The notes below the pieces were generated by a model. The model ran no database searches and had not been told where the DNA came from. It saw nothing but the letters and a program-made list of their open reading frames with translations. Positions 1 to 8,541 of a stretch of 64,000 nucleotides of DNA are shown piece by piece; the stretch's first letter is position 1; each line of letters opens with the position of its first letter. The translations under genes and the position numbers were made by a program. The stretch comes from Sphingobacterium puteale (GTDB lineage: Bacteria; Bacteroidota; Bacteroidia; Sphingobacteriales; Sphingobacteriaceae), in contig NZ_RBWS01000009.1 of assembly GCF_003627955.1 (NCBI RefSeq), positions 62,001-126,000 of the forward strand, written 5' to 3'.

Positions 1-975
1 TGCAAGTTGTTCGGATTCGATAAAGCTTTGGTCATGAATTCTGGTGTAGAGGCTGTTGAAACGGCGATGAAGCTCTGTCGTAAGTGGGCGTATCAAGTGA
101 AGGGTGTTGCACAGAACCAAGCTAAAATAGTTTTTGCCAAAGATAATTTTCATGGACGTACCATTTCGGTGATATCTGCTTCAAACGATACGGCCGCGAC
201 CAGTGATTTTGGTCCATTTGTGGAAGGGATTGCCTTGGTACCTTACAATGATATCGAAGCATTGGAAGTATTGTTCAAACAGGATAAAAATATTGCCGGA
301 TTTATTGTGGAACCCATTCAGGGCGAGGCGGGTATTGTGGTTCCGGATGCGGATTATCTAAAACGTGTGCGCCAGTTGTGTACGCATTATAATGTACTTT
401 TTATTGCAGATGAAATTCAGACGGGTATCGCGCGAACCGGAAGCATGTTGGCATCTTATGCCATCGACGATGTAGACAGTGCAAGTAAGCCGGATGTATT
501 GATCTTGGGGAAGGCCCTATCCGGAGGTGTATTGCCAGTGTCTGCGGTGTTGGCAGACGATGCGATTATGTTATGCATCAAACCCGGTGAGCATGGCTCT
601 ACCTATGGGGGTAATCCTTTGGCTTGCGCAGTGGCTATGGAGGCATTGCAGGTTGTGCTGGATGAAGACCTGATTAGGAATGCACGGCAGATGGGCGATC
701 TATTTCTGGAAGGATTACGGAAGATTGCCGCTAAATTGGATATCATTACCGAGGTTAGGGGTAAAGGACTATTGACCGCCATTGTGATCAATGCCAGTGA
801 AGAAAGTGATCTGGCCTGGAATATTTGTCTGGAGTTTAAGGAGAATGGTCTTCTGGCAAAACCTACCCACGGTAACAAAATTCGTTTGGCTCCGCCTCTG
901 GTCATAACCGAAAGCCAGATCAACAGCTGTCTGGAGATAATCGAGCGATCGTTGACTAATGTGACCACACGATGA
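1..975 (+). CDS. rocD: Ornithine aminotransferase, 5'-truncated by window edge
   Basis: This PLP-dependent class III aminotransferase converts ornithine and 2-oxoglutarate to glutamate-5-semialdehyde and glutamate, the second step of arginine catabolism after arginase. The reading frame is open from base 1, so the true N-terminus lies outside the window and about 324 codons remain. Visible family signatures are MNSGVEAVETAMKL near the N-terminal side, the cofactor-binding FIADEIQTGIARTG, the Schiff-base lysine in LILGKALSGGVLPVSA, and GEHGSTYGGNPLACAVA. The stop codon overlaps the start of the arginase gene (ATGA), indicating translational coupling. Acetylornithine or other class III aminotransferases are the alternatives, but the arginase partner and the VEAVETAMKL and STYGGNPL blocks favour ornithine aminotransferase. 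Confidence 0.93.
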   Translation, partial: CKLFGFDKALVMNSGVEAVETAMKLCRKWAYQVKGVAQNQAKIVFAKDNFHGRTISVISASNDTAATSDFGPFVEGIALVPYNDIEALEVLFKQDKNIAGFIVEPIQGEAGIVVPDADYLKRVRQLCTHYNVLFIADEIQTGIARTGSMLASYAIDDVDSASKPDVLILGKALSGGVLPVSAVLADDAIMLCIKPGEHGSTYGGNPLACAVAMEALQVVLDEDLIRNARQMGDLFLEGLRKIAAKLDIITEVRGKGLLTAIVINASEESDLAWNICLEFKENGLLAKPTHGNKIRLAPPLVITESQINSCLEIIERSLTNVTTR

Positions 976-1937
976 AGAAAATGATTGAATTGATCAAAAA
1001 CAGGTCTGATATCGGTGCGGGTACCAGAGGTTCTGATTTAGGGATTGATGCCATTGAGATTGCGGCAATCAACAAAGGAAGTCAGTACTTTATCAATTAT
1101 CCTTTTGTGGATGTGCCTACACGGAATAGCTCCATTTATCAAAATGATAACCATCCTTTCGGTAAGCATATTCAGCAGATTTACGAACAATGTAAGCAAG
1201 TGGCCTCAACCGTTGAGGATAGTCTTTCAGCGGGTAATTTTCCGCTGGTATTTTCGGGTGATCATTCTTCGGCAATGGGCACAATCAGTGGAATCAAATC
1301 GGCCTATCCGGATAAGAAATTGGGGGTGATTTGGGTTGATGCCCACGCGGATATTCATTCACCTTATACAACGCCTTCAGGCAATATGCATGGGATGCCT
1401 TTGGCCGCCATGTTGAATGAAGATAATCTGTCTTGTAAAATTAATGAAATTGATCAATCAACGCAGGAATTCTGGAATAAGCTGAAACGTATTGCTGGTC
1501 CGGCCGAGAAGATACAGCCTGCGAATTTAATCTATTTTGGCGTTCGGGATACGGAAGAGCCCGAGGATCTGCTGATTGAGCGTTTGGGCATAAAAAATTA
1601 TCGGGTCGAAGAAATTCGCCAACGGGGCATTGGGGACTGTGTAGCCGAAGCATTGCTCGGTTTGCAGGATTGCGATATGATTTATATTTCCTTCGATGTG
1701 GATAGCATGGATAGTGAATTGATTTCAGACGGCACTGGAACGCCCGTTCCCAAAGGCTTTATGCCAAAGGAGATTGTTCTGATATTGGAAGAAATCATCC
1801 GTTCGAAAAAAGTGACCTGTTTGGAGATCGTCGAAGTAAATCCGCTGTTGGACAATAAAGGAAATAAGATGGCCGAAGTCGCTTTTGATATTTTAGAACG
1901 GATAACACCTTTAATTGAGCTTAAATCCGGAAATTGA
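972..1937 (+). CDS. rocF: Arginase
   Basis: This 321-residue ureohydrolase hydrolyses arginine to ornithine and urea in the cytoplasm. The di-manganese ligands of the family are all visible: His98 in SGDHSSAMG, Asp123, His125 and Asp127 in WVDAHADIHSP, and Asp242 and Asp244 in SFDVDSMD. EVNPLLD near the C-terminus is the usual EVNP block. Length is normal for arginase. The start overlaps the rocD stop by 4 bp, so the two genes form a pathway unit feeding arginine carbon into glutamate. Agmatinase or formimidoglutamase are less likely, because the NMHGMPLAAM segment after the metal site is arginase-like. Confidence 0.92.
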   Translation: MKKMIELIKNRSDIGAGTRGSDLGIDAIEIAAINKGSQYFINYPFVDVPTRNSSIYQNDNHPFGKHIQQIYEQCKQVASTVEDSLSAGNFPLVFSGDHSSAMGTISGIKSAYPDKKLGVIWVDAHADIHSPYTTPSGNMHGMPLAAMLNEDNLSCKINEIDQSTQEFWNKLKRIAGPAEKIQPANLIYFGVRDTEEPEDLLIERLGIKNYRVEEIRQRGIGDCVAEALLGLQDCDMIYISFDVDSMDSELISDGTGTPVPKGFMPKEIVLILEEIIRSKKVTCLEIVEVNPLLDNKGNKMAEVAFDILERITPLIELKSGN

Positions 1938-2065
1938 TCCATAGCGCGACTTTGTTGCGATCGATCGCTTAAGCTAGCTGCTAGGTTAGCTGTATTTTAA
2001 CTGCAATTAAGCAAGAGGTTCTGTTGCGCCAGCTTTAATGTGTAATAAATCAATAGGTGCCAAGA

Positions 2066-2100
2066 GGTGTTCGATGCTAAGATCGGACACCCCTTATTTT
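2066..2100 (+). terminator. Rho-independent terminator after rocDF
   Basis: A 10-bp stem (2066-2075 with 2082-2091, one T:G wobble) closes a 6-nt loop, followed by a T-rich tract at 2097-2102. It lies about 130 bp downstream of the arginase stop. Confidence 0.6.
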
Positions 2101-2241
2101 TCTGTTTTCACGGTGGCCTCCTGATTGGAGCCAGGGCAAAGTTCCATCTCAACCAGTTCGTCCCTACTTTTATTAGACCCTTTTTCGTTTATGGTAGAGT
2201 CTTCGTTGCTAGCAAGGTATGTCCAACATGAACCATTGAAG

Positions 2242-2296
2242 GCTGTTTCTTTGCTTATTCTTTGGTATTATACCAAAGAATAAGCAAAGAAACAGC
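2242..2296. repeat. Near-perfect palindrome (27-bp arms)
   Basis: Bases 2242-2268 and 2270-2296 are exact reverse complements around a single central T (2269). As RNA or single-stranded DNA this would be a 27-bp hairpin. There is no T-tract after it on the plus strand, so it is a poor intrinsic terminator in that direction. The right arm (2270-2291) is itself one copy of the 22-bp unit repeated at 2347-2434. Confidence 0.9.
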
Positions 2297-2346
2297 AAAC
2301 CAAGTCCCTAGAAGGCCCGAAGGAGGTACGAAGAAAAGGCCTAAAA

Positions 2347-2434
2347 ACGGTAAAGAATAGGTAAAGAAACGGTAAAGAATAGGCAAAGAAACAACAAAGA
2401 ATAGGTAAAGAATAAGCAGAAGAATACCAAAGAA
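2347..2434. repeat. 22-bp tandem repeat, four imperfect units
   Basis: Four head-to-tail 22-bp units are visible at 2347-2368, 2369-2390, 2391-2412 and 2413-2434. Units 1 and 2 differ at one position (ggtaaag against ggcaaag), unit 3 at a few, and unit 4 is most diverged. Each unit is two related 11-bp halves of the form nnnnAAAGAAn, giving a purine-rich strand. A fifth copy forms the right arm of the palindrome at 2270-2291. Confidence 0.85.
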
Positions 2435-2563
2435 AAAGTATGCTTTGTCTTATCCTGAGGTCGCGATGTAGCTTGTCCTTTGCACCATATTAAGTTTAAT
2501 CGGATTTAATATTTTCTTAACATGTTTCCACTTAAATTTGCTGGGCAATTATTTACTGCAAAA

Positions 2564-4186
2564 ATGAGGATCTCTAATAACATTATATTTTCTGTTGTCT
2601 TTCTGGGGCAACTGCTTTTGTCCCAATTGGCTACGGCGCAAGTAGATTCATTTAAGGAAATCCGGATATTGAGTCAAAATTATCCAGATTCAGCGATAAC
2701 GTTAGTGAAAAAACAATATGCAAAAGCCGTTAATGACCGTGATTTAATGCTTCAGGGAAATTGTTTACAGGCGATCGGCTGGTTGTGTGTCAATCAGGGG
2801 CATTACGCTCAGGCACAGGATTATTATTTCCAGGCGGACCGTATCTACACGCAGATCAATGCAAAACAATCATTGGCATCCAACTGGACAGATATTGGCG
2901 AACTCAATATTTTCAATAAACAGCATCATGTCGCGAAAGAATATTTTAACAAAGCCTTGCACGCATTCAAAGGTGAAAATGACCGAAATGGTGAAGCTTC
3001 AGTCTTAGGGAATATCGGGCATCTTTTTGAAAAGGAGGGCCATTACGATTCGGCTTTTGTCTATCAAAAGCAGGCTTTGGCGATCTATCGTGAACAGACG
3101 AACCGCAACGGTGAGGCCACGATTCATGAAAATCTGGGCAGCATCTATGAGGATCTGGGTAAATATGACAGTGCCTATGCGCATTTTGAAAAAGCGAGAA
3201 ATTTGTATCAGCAAACCAAGGACAATTATGGCAAGATTGTGGTCATCAATAACATGGGGGATATCTTTCGAAAAACTAATAAATATCCTGAAAGTATTCA
3301 ATTGACCCAACTTGCTTTTCGTTTAGCTGAAAACCTTGGCGACGTCTATCAGATGGCCTCAACGACAAAAGACCTCAGTAAAACATACGCTTTAAGTGGG
3401 CAGATGGATAGTGCTTATTTCTACGCAGAACGGAGCCGAAAACTGGTGCTGGAACTTTACAGCGTGGACGGGGCCCGTCATACGGCTTTTTTTCAGGCCC
3501 TGTATGATATGAACCAAAAGGCGGAGGAAATAGAGGAATTGCAGACCAACAAACGGATGAATTCCATCTTGCTATTGGGTACGATACTCGTATTGATCCT
3601 ATTAAGCATACTTTCCTACGTACTCTATAGCCGGCAAAAAATAAAGATCAAAACTCAGATTGCCGAATCACGAAAGCAGGAAGCGGAGCGCGAATTAGCT
3701 GAAATAGCGCTCAAAAACCAACTGTTGGAAGATAAGCAACTTAAACAGGAGCTGACCCTGAAAGAAAAAGAACTGACATCACATACACTTAACCTCATCC
3801 GTAGCAATCAATTTCTGGAGGAGCTGCGGGACGAGTTAAAAGCACTGGTCAAAGATGATCGAAGAGATCAGAAAAAACCTATGCAACGTATGGTTCAACA
3901 AATCAGTGAGCACATTACGCAGGGCATTCATTGGAAAGAATTTATGGGCACATTTGAGCGTGTGCATCATAGTTTCTTTGAAAAATTGATCAAGCTGTTT
4001 CCCGATCTGACGGCCGCCGATATGCGCCTGATCGCATTGCTGAAAATCAATCTTAACAATACCGATATCGCAATCCTTCTGGGGATCTCCCAGGATAGCC
4101 TTCGGGTGGCCAGACACCGCTTAAGGAAAAAACTAAAATTGGAACAGAGCGAGGATCTCGCTGGGTATCTGTTCCGTATTTCATAA
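2564..4186 (+). CDS. TPR-containing membrane one-component regulator with C-terminal HTH
   Basis: From ATG 2564 the protein has 540 residues. This start gives a clean signal peptide ending SQLATAQ, whereas the upstream ATG at 2522 would add 14 residues before it. Next come about six tetratricopeptide repeats (for example YDSAFVYQKQALAIYREQ), a single membrane segment near residues 330-350 (LLLGTILVLILLSILSYVLY), a charged coiled coil, and a C-terminal helix-turn-helix region with NNTDIAILLGISQDSLRVAR followed by HRLRKKL. I infer a periplasmic TPR sensor controlling DNA through a cytoplasmic HTH. The TBDT gene of the phytate locus starts 205 bp downstream in the same orientation, so local regulation of that locus is the likely role. 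It has no histidine kinase domain. Confidence 0.8.
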   Translation: MRISNNIIFSVVFLGQLLLSQLATAQVDSFKEIRILSQNYPDSAITLVKKQYAKAVNDRDLMLQGNCLQAIGWLCVNQGHYAQAQDYYFQADRIYTQINAKQSLASNWTDIGELNIFNKQHHVAKEYFNKALHAFKGENDRNGEASVLGNIGHLFEKEGHYDSAFVYQKQALAIYREQTNRNGEATIHENLGSIYEDLGKYDSAYAHFEKARNLYQQTKDNYGKIVVINNMGDIFRKTNKYPESIQLTQLAFRLAENLGDVYQMASTTKDLSKTYALSGQMDSAYFYAERSRKLVLELYSVDGARHTAFFQALYDMNQKAEEIEELQTNKRMNSILLLGTILVLILLSILSYVLYSRQKIKIKTQIAESRKQEAERELAEIALKNQLLEDKQLKQELTLKEKELTSHTLNLIRSNQFLEELRDELKALVKDDRRDQKKPMQRMVQQISEHITQGIHWKEFMGTFERVHHSFFEKLIKLFPDLTAADMRLIALLKINLNNTDIAILLGISQDSLRVARHRLRKKLKLEQSEDLAGYLFRIS

Positions 4187-4391
4187 TTTCTTAACATAAG
4201 GGTAACTGAACTTTAATGGCGTTTATTTTTTTAGTAAGTGTCTTTATTCCAGCTGTTTGTTGTCTGTTGTTTCCCTCTCGTCTAGCCTAGCTTTTGGCGT
4301 GTTTCTTTCTTGTAACGCCAAAGATTTTGTGAATCTGTTGCAGGCTTTCATATTTGTGGCAACAATCAAAGATTCATAATAATCTATTAAA

Positions 4392-7175
4392 ATGAAAAAT
4401 GTTTTAACGGTATTGCTTGCCTCCAGTATTTCGATCAGCGCCGCTTATGCGACCAAGATCAAGGGGAAAGTTCTGGATGGACAAACAGGAGAAGCCATTG
4501 TCGGTGCTACGGTGTTCCTCGAACAAAGTGGTCTGTCAACCAAGACACAACTGGATGGTTCATTTGAATTCAAAGGACTATCTACAGGTATGGATAAAGT
4601 ACATATCCGACATGTGGCTTATGCGGAACTCGTCAGGGAGATTGAGATAAAAAAAGAAAATACCCCTCACTTTACGTTTCAGCTTACCTCGAGCGAGCAG
4701 ACCTTAATGGAGGTGACGATCAAAGGACAGCGCAACGGAGGTGATGATGACCCAAGCGCCCGCCGACTGGAAAAAAATGCTTCACAGATCATGAATGTGG
4801 TATCGGCCAGGGCAATTGAGATCTCACCGGATATTACGGTGGCAAACGTTGTGCAACGTGTTTCGGGCGTTTCAATCGAACGCAATTCAAATGGCGAGGG
4901 ACAGTATGCGATTCTAAGGGGAATGGACAAACGCTATAACACGACCTTGGTTAATGGCGTGAAAGTACCCAGTCCGGACAATAAATACCGCTACGTACCT
5001 TTGGATCTATTTCCTTCCGATATGTTGGAACGGTTGGAAGTCTACAAATCGCTGACACCAAATATGGAGGCAGATGCCATCGGTGGTGTCGTGAATATGG
5101 TGATGAAATCCGCACCACGTAAACTGTTTTTTCAGGCCAATCTGGCCTCAGGTTACAGTCAGCGGTATTTTAACCGCGATTTTGGCAGCTTCTCCAGTAG
5201 TGCTGTGCCGTCAAAGTCGCCCTATGAACTGCATGGAAAAAATTACAATGCCACCGCCGCTGATTTTGATAAGGGCACATTGGACTATAGGTATAAGAGA
5301 CCGACACCAGATCTTATTGGTAATTTGACAGTTGGAAACCGTTACCTAAATGATAAGTTGGGGGTAATATTGGGACTGAGCTATCAAAATCTTTACCGTG
5401 GCAGTCATTCTATTTTTTACAAATCTTCGGTCAATAACACCAATCCGAATGCGATCATCACCGAAAAGAGTGATCGGCAATATGATGAGCAGCAGCAGCG
5501 TCTGGGTGTACACAACAAGATAGACTACCGATTCAATGCCAATCATCGGCTGAGTTTTTACCAGATGTATGTGAACCTGAATAATCTGCAATTGCGGGAT
5601 GCGGTCAATACAATTTATAATGGACAGTATGATCCAAGTATCGGCAAGTCTGAACTGACTTATGTGACCCGGACCAGAAAGACCGAGCAGCAGATCTACA
5701 ATGGTAACCTACAGGGAGATCATCATTTTTTGGATAACCGCCTGAATTTCCGCTGGTCCGGCGTGCTGTCATCTGCTCGTAATGAACTGCCGCAGAATAC
5801 GACAATTAGTTTGGATGGTATCGAAGAGAATTTTCAACGCAGACGGACTTCGTTGGTCAATAGGTCTCCGGTGACCTATCGCTGGGAGCGGAATACGGAC
5901 GATGACCGTGCCGGATATTGGGATCTTGCGTATAAGGTGCCGTTGGCTGCAAACAAACTGGAACTGTCGACCGGTGGCTTATATCGTGACAAACAACGGA
6001 GCAGTTTCTATAACAATTACAATCTGTCTCCAATTGCCGGTGAAGCGAAGTACCAGTATGGGGTGGATTTTCAGGACTATACGGATTTGAATCTCACGGT
6101 TAGCAATCCGACGGGTGCCGTGCGGAATCCGTTGACCTACGATGCCAGCGAGAAAACCACCGCTGCTTACGGGATGTTCAACTACGAGAATGACAAAATT
6201 CAAATGATCGGTGGTATACGGATGGAGCACACTAATCAGGGTTATAAATTGTTGTTTCCGGATGGTGAAGAAAGGCCGGAGGGTTCCCGGGCCTATACCG
6301 AATGGTTGCCTAGTTTGACCATGAAATATCACCTGGATAGTAAGCAACAGCTTCATGGGGCATATTATCGTGCTTTAAACCGTCCGGGGTTCTATGAGGT
6401 GGTGCCGTCGCGGGTATTAAATGAAGAATTCTGGGAACGCGGAAATGCAGATTTGAAACATGCACTAGCGGATAATTTTGACTTACGTTATGAGTTATTT
6501 CCGGAGCCTTCATCGCAATTTCTTGCCGGACTATTCTATAAGAGGATTAAAAATCCGATCGAATATACCTTTCAGCCCGATGAAATTCGGGGGCAGGATG
6601 TGTACTATATGCCGGGTAATTTTGGAACGGCTAACAATTTTGGTGTAGAGCTGGACTTTATTAAATATATCCAAAAATTCGGTGTTAAAGCCAATTATAC
6701 GTATACCCATTCACGGATCACCACACCGAAAAAATCACGGGTAATTAACGAGGTCACAGAGGATCTGGATCCGATCTTGGTAAATCAGACACGGCCTCTT
6801 CATGGACAGGCAGCTCATATTGCCAATCTATCTTTGCTTTATAAGGATGCAAACAAGGGTTGGGAGGGGCAGTTGGCCGGATCTTATACTGGCTCGCGGA
6901 TCAATTCGGTATCGGAATTTTTAAACGCCGATTTATGGCAGAAAGAATTTATCCAGCTGGATGCTTCAGTGGAAAAGAAATTCAAAGCGGGCTGGGCAGT
7001 TTTTGCCAAAGCGAATAATTTGTTAAACACGCCCATGGAACTTTATGTAAAGGGGACAAATCCCGAAAATGATAAGATCGCCGAGAAAATAGTGGAAGGT
7101 GGCAACACACTTATCCGGAAGGATTTATACGGTCAGAACTATATTCTTGGTTTACGTTATTCTTTTAAGAAATAA
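4392..7175 (+). CDS. TonB-dependent outer-membrane receptor of the phytate locus
   Basis: This 927-residue protein has a signal peptide (MKNVLTVLLASSISISAAYA), then a carboxypeptidase-like regulatory beta-sandwich (KIKGKVLDGQTGEAIVGATV), a plug domain with YAILRGMDKRYNTTLVNGVK and VYKSLTPNMEADAIGGVVNM, and a C-terminal beta-barrel ending in the aromatic strand YILGLRYSFKK. It belongs to the TBDT group that lacks a SusD partner, and no susD lies next to it. The lipoprotein and phytase genes follow at 90 and 13 bp, so transport of phytate, its breakdown products, or a metal chelated by phytate is the reasonable inference. The substrate cannot be read from sequence. Confidence 0.88.
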   Translation: MKNVLTVLLASSISISAAYATKIKGKVLDGQTGEAIVGATVFLEQSGLSTKTQLDGSFEFKGLSTGMDKVHIRHVAYAELVREIEIKKENTPHFTFQLTSSEQTLMEVTIKGQRNGGDDDPSARRLEKNASQIMNVVSARAIEISPDITVANVVQRVSGVSIERNSNGEGQYAILRGMDKRYNTTLVNGVKVPSPDNKYRYVPLDLFPSDMLERLEVYKSLTPNMEADAIGGVVNMVMKSAPRKLFFQANLASGYSQRYFNRDFGSFSSSAVPSKSPYELHGKNYNATAADFDKGTLDYRYKRPTPDLIGNLTVGNRYLNDKLGVILGLSYQNLYRGSHSIFYKSSVNNTNPNAIITEKSDRQYDEQQQRLGVHNKIDYRFNANHRLSFYQMYVNLNNLQLRDAVNTIYNGQYDPSIGKSELTYVTRTRKTEQQIYNGNLQGDHHFLDNRLNFRWSGVLSSARNELPQNTTISLDGIEENFQRRRTSLVNRSPVTYRWERNTDDDRAGYWDLAYKVPLAANKLELSTGGLYRDKQRSSFYNNYNLSPIAGEAKYQYGVDFQDYTDLNLTVSNPTGAVRNPLTYDASEKTTAAYGMFNYENDKIQMIGGIRMEHTNQGYKLLFPDGEERPEGSRAYTEWLPSLTMKYHLDSKQQLHGAYYRALNRPGFYEVVPSRVLNEEFWERGNADLKHALADNFDLRYELFPEPSSQFLAGLFYKRIKNPIEYTFQPDEIRGQDVYYMPGNFGTANNFGVELDFIKYIQKFGVKANYTYTHSRITTPKKSRVINEVTEDLDPILVNQTRPLHGQAAHIANLSLLYKDANKGWEGQLAGSYTGSRINSVSEFLNADLWQKEFIQLDASVEKKFKAGWAVFAKANNLLNTPMELYVKGTNPENDKIAEKIVEGGNTLIRKDLYGQNYILGLRYSFKK

Positions 7176-7265
7176 GCGCCTGTGCGAACTTTTTACGAGA
7201 AATAATCCCATTGATTTTAAACAAATAACGTCCCATCTGAATGATGGCGGAGAAAATATTTAGCG

Positions 7266-8528
7266 ATGAAAAATAATTTTATAATACTGCTCATGTCCCT
7301 TACGATGGTATGGTTGACATCTTGTGAGAAAGCAAATAGCGATGTGGATACCTCCGATGCCAATGGTAGTGCGATCGGTGAGGTAGCAGGCATATGGAGC
7401 AAAGGCACCGTGCAGCGTATCACGGGGGATATCATTATTCCCGAAGGAAAGTCGCTGACCATTGAAGAAGGTGTAACGGTGCTGATGGATCCGACGAATA
7501 AGCCTGAGATAGTTGTACTGGGCAACCTGTATGTGCTGGGTACAGCTGAGAGCCCCGTGAAATTTACGGTGGAGGATTCTTATAAAACCAAAGAAAATGA
7601 ATTTGGAAAACTTTGGGGCGGTATTTTGGCGGCGCCAAGCTGTAAAGAACTGATTTTGGATAATACGTATTTAGAATATGGTGGTGCGGTTACGTCGGAT
7701 GCATCGACTTCGGTGAAGATGAGGCTGTACAAACAGAAAGCAGGGGAAGCGCTGCCTGCTTTGTGGTTTTCCAATGTGGAAGGAAAATTGATTGTTCAAA
7801 ATAGTACGATCAGTCATTTTTATGAAGACTGTACTTATATTGAAGGGGGCAAGATTATCTTCGCCAATAACCGGTTCTTTTCGAATGGGGTAACTGGGGG
7901 CGAGGCGATGAACTTTAAATCGGGTTCTCTTGCAGACGTGGCTTTCAATTTGATCTACAGTGTTAATACCAATGCGCTGAAGCTGTCCAATTCCGGGGAC
8001 CGCACGCCTCAAGCGCATATCTTCGTTTATAACAACACCATGCTTAATACCGGTTGGCGTAGACCAACAGCCAAAGGAGGATCCGTCTGGCTAGAAGCTT
8101 CGGTAAAAGCAGAGATCCATAACAACATTTTTGCCAATACGCGCTTTGGCGTTAAACGTGATGCCAAAAATCCGGAAGATAGTCGTTCGGTTTTGAGCAA
8201 CAATTGGTATTATGGCTATGATCAATTGACGGTGGACCAATTTCAGGTCGGAAAGAATGATATCGTAGGCGGCACCAATGATGTCAGAGGTAAAGCCGCT
8301 GGCGAGAACAATCCTAAATTTACAGCCTACCCCTTAGAGACTTCGGTCAATAATTATGTATTTGATGCAGCCTGGGATTTCCATCTACAAGGCAATTCAC
8401 CGGCATTAAAAGCAGGTACATCTGCTTTTAAGCCTCATTTTAGCGATGGCTTGGTGCTATCCAATGGTTTATCGTATAGCTCGCCAAAGCCCGCGACTTA
8501 TGTCGGTGCTTTTGGTACTAAATTTTAA
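7266..8528 (+). CDS. Beta-helix-type lipoprotein between TBDT and phytase
   Basis: This 420-residue protein starts with a lipoprotein signal peptide (lipobox LTSC, Cys20). The body resembles right-handed parallel beta-helix proteins: repeated short strands with Asn ladders such as NNTMLNTGW, EIHNNIFANTRFG and VLSNNWYYGY, and an early ITGDIIIPEGKSLTIEEGVTV block typical of secreted beta-helix and adhesin-like proteins. No catalytic signature is evident. It sits where a SusD-like binding lipoprotein sits in other uptake loci, and the phytase start is only 13 bp after its stop, so co-transcription is near certain. A surface binding or processing role for the phytate system is inferred. Confidence 0.75.
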   Translation: MKNNFIILLMSLTMVWLTSCEKANSDVDTSDANGSAIGEVAGIWSKGTVQRITGDIIIPEGKSLTIEEGVTVLMDPTNKPEIVVLGNLYVLGTAESPVKFTVEDSYKTKENEFGKLWGGILAAPSCKELILDNTYLEYGGAVTSDASTSVKMRLYKQKAGEALPALWFSNVEGKLIVQNSTISHFYEDCTYIEGGKIIFANNRFFSNGVTGGEAMNFKSGSLADVAFNLIYSVNTNALKLSNSGDRTPQAHIFVYNNTMLNTGWRRPTAKGGSVWLEASVKAEIHNNIFANTRFGVKRDAKNPEDSRSVLSNNWYYGYDQLTVDQFQVGKNDIVGGTNDVRGKAAGENNPKFTAYPLETSVNNYVFDAAWDFHLQGNSPALKAGTSAFKPHFSDGLVLSNGLSYSSPKPATYVGAFGTKF

Positions 8529-8541
8529 TTAACGCAATAGC

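Larger units (their letters stand above)
1938..2521. other. 584-bp intergenic region with palindrome and tandem repeats
   Basis: No gene is supported here. The stretch holds a terminator-like hairpin (2066-2100), a 55-bp near-perfect palindrome (2242-2296), a 22-bp tandem repeat (2347-2434) and AT-rich sequence before the next gene. On the minus strand a frame of about 50 codons without a start is open and ends with TAA at 2094-2096. It reads like protein (for example NGSCWTYLAS, then KGSNKSRDELVEME) but cannot be assigned. It may be a gene remnant or chance. Confidence 0.6.

Noticed and set aside
603..968. Long minus-strand frame opposite rocD
   Set aside because: It lies antisense inside the highly conserved aminotransferase and shows no protein-like pattern of its own.
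2347..2434. Possible CRISPR array
   Set aside because: The repeats are head-to-tail with no unique spacers, the units are only 22 bp and there are no cas genes in the window.
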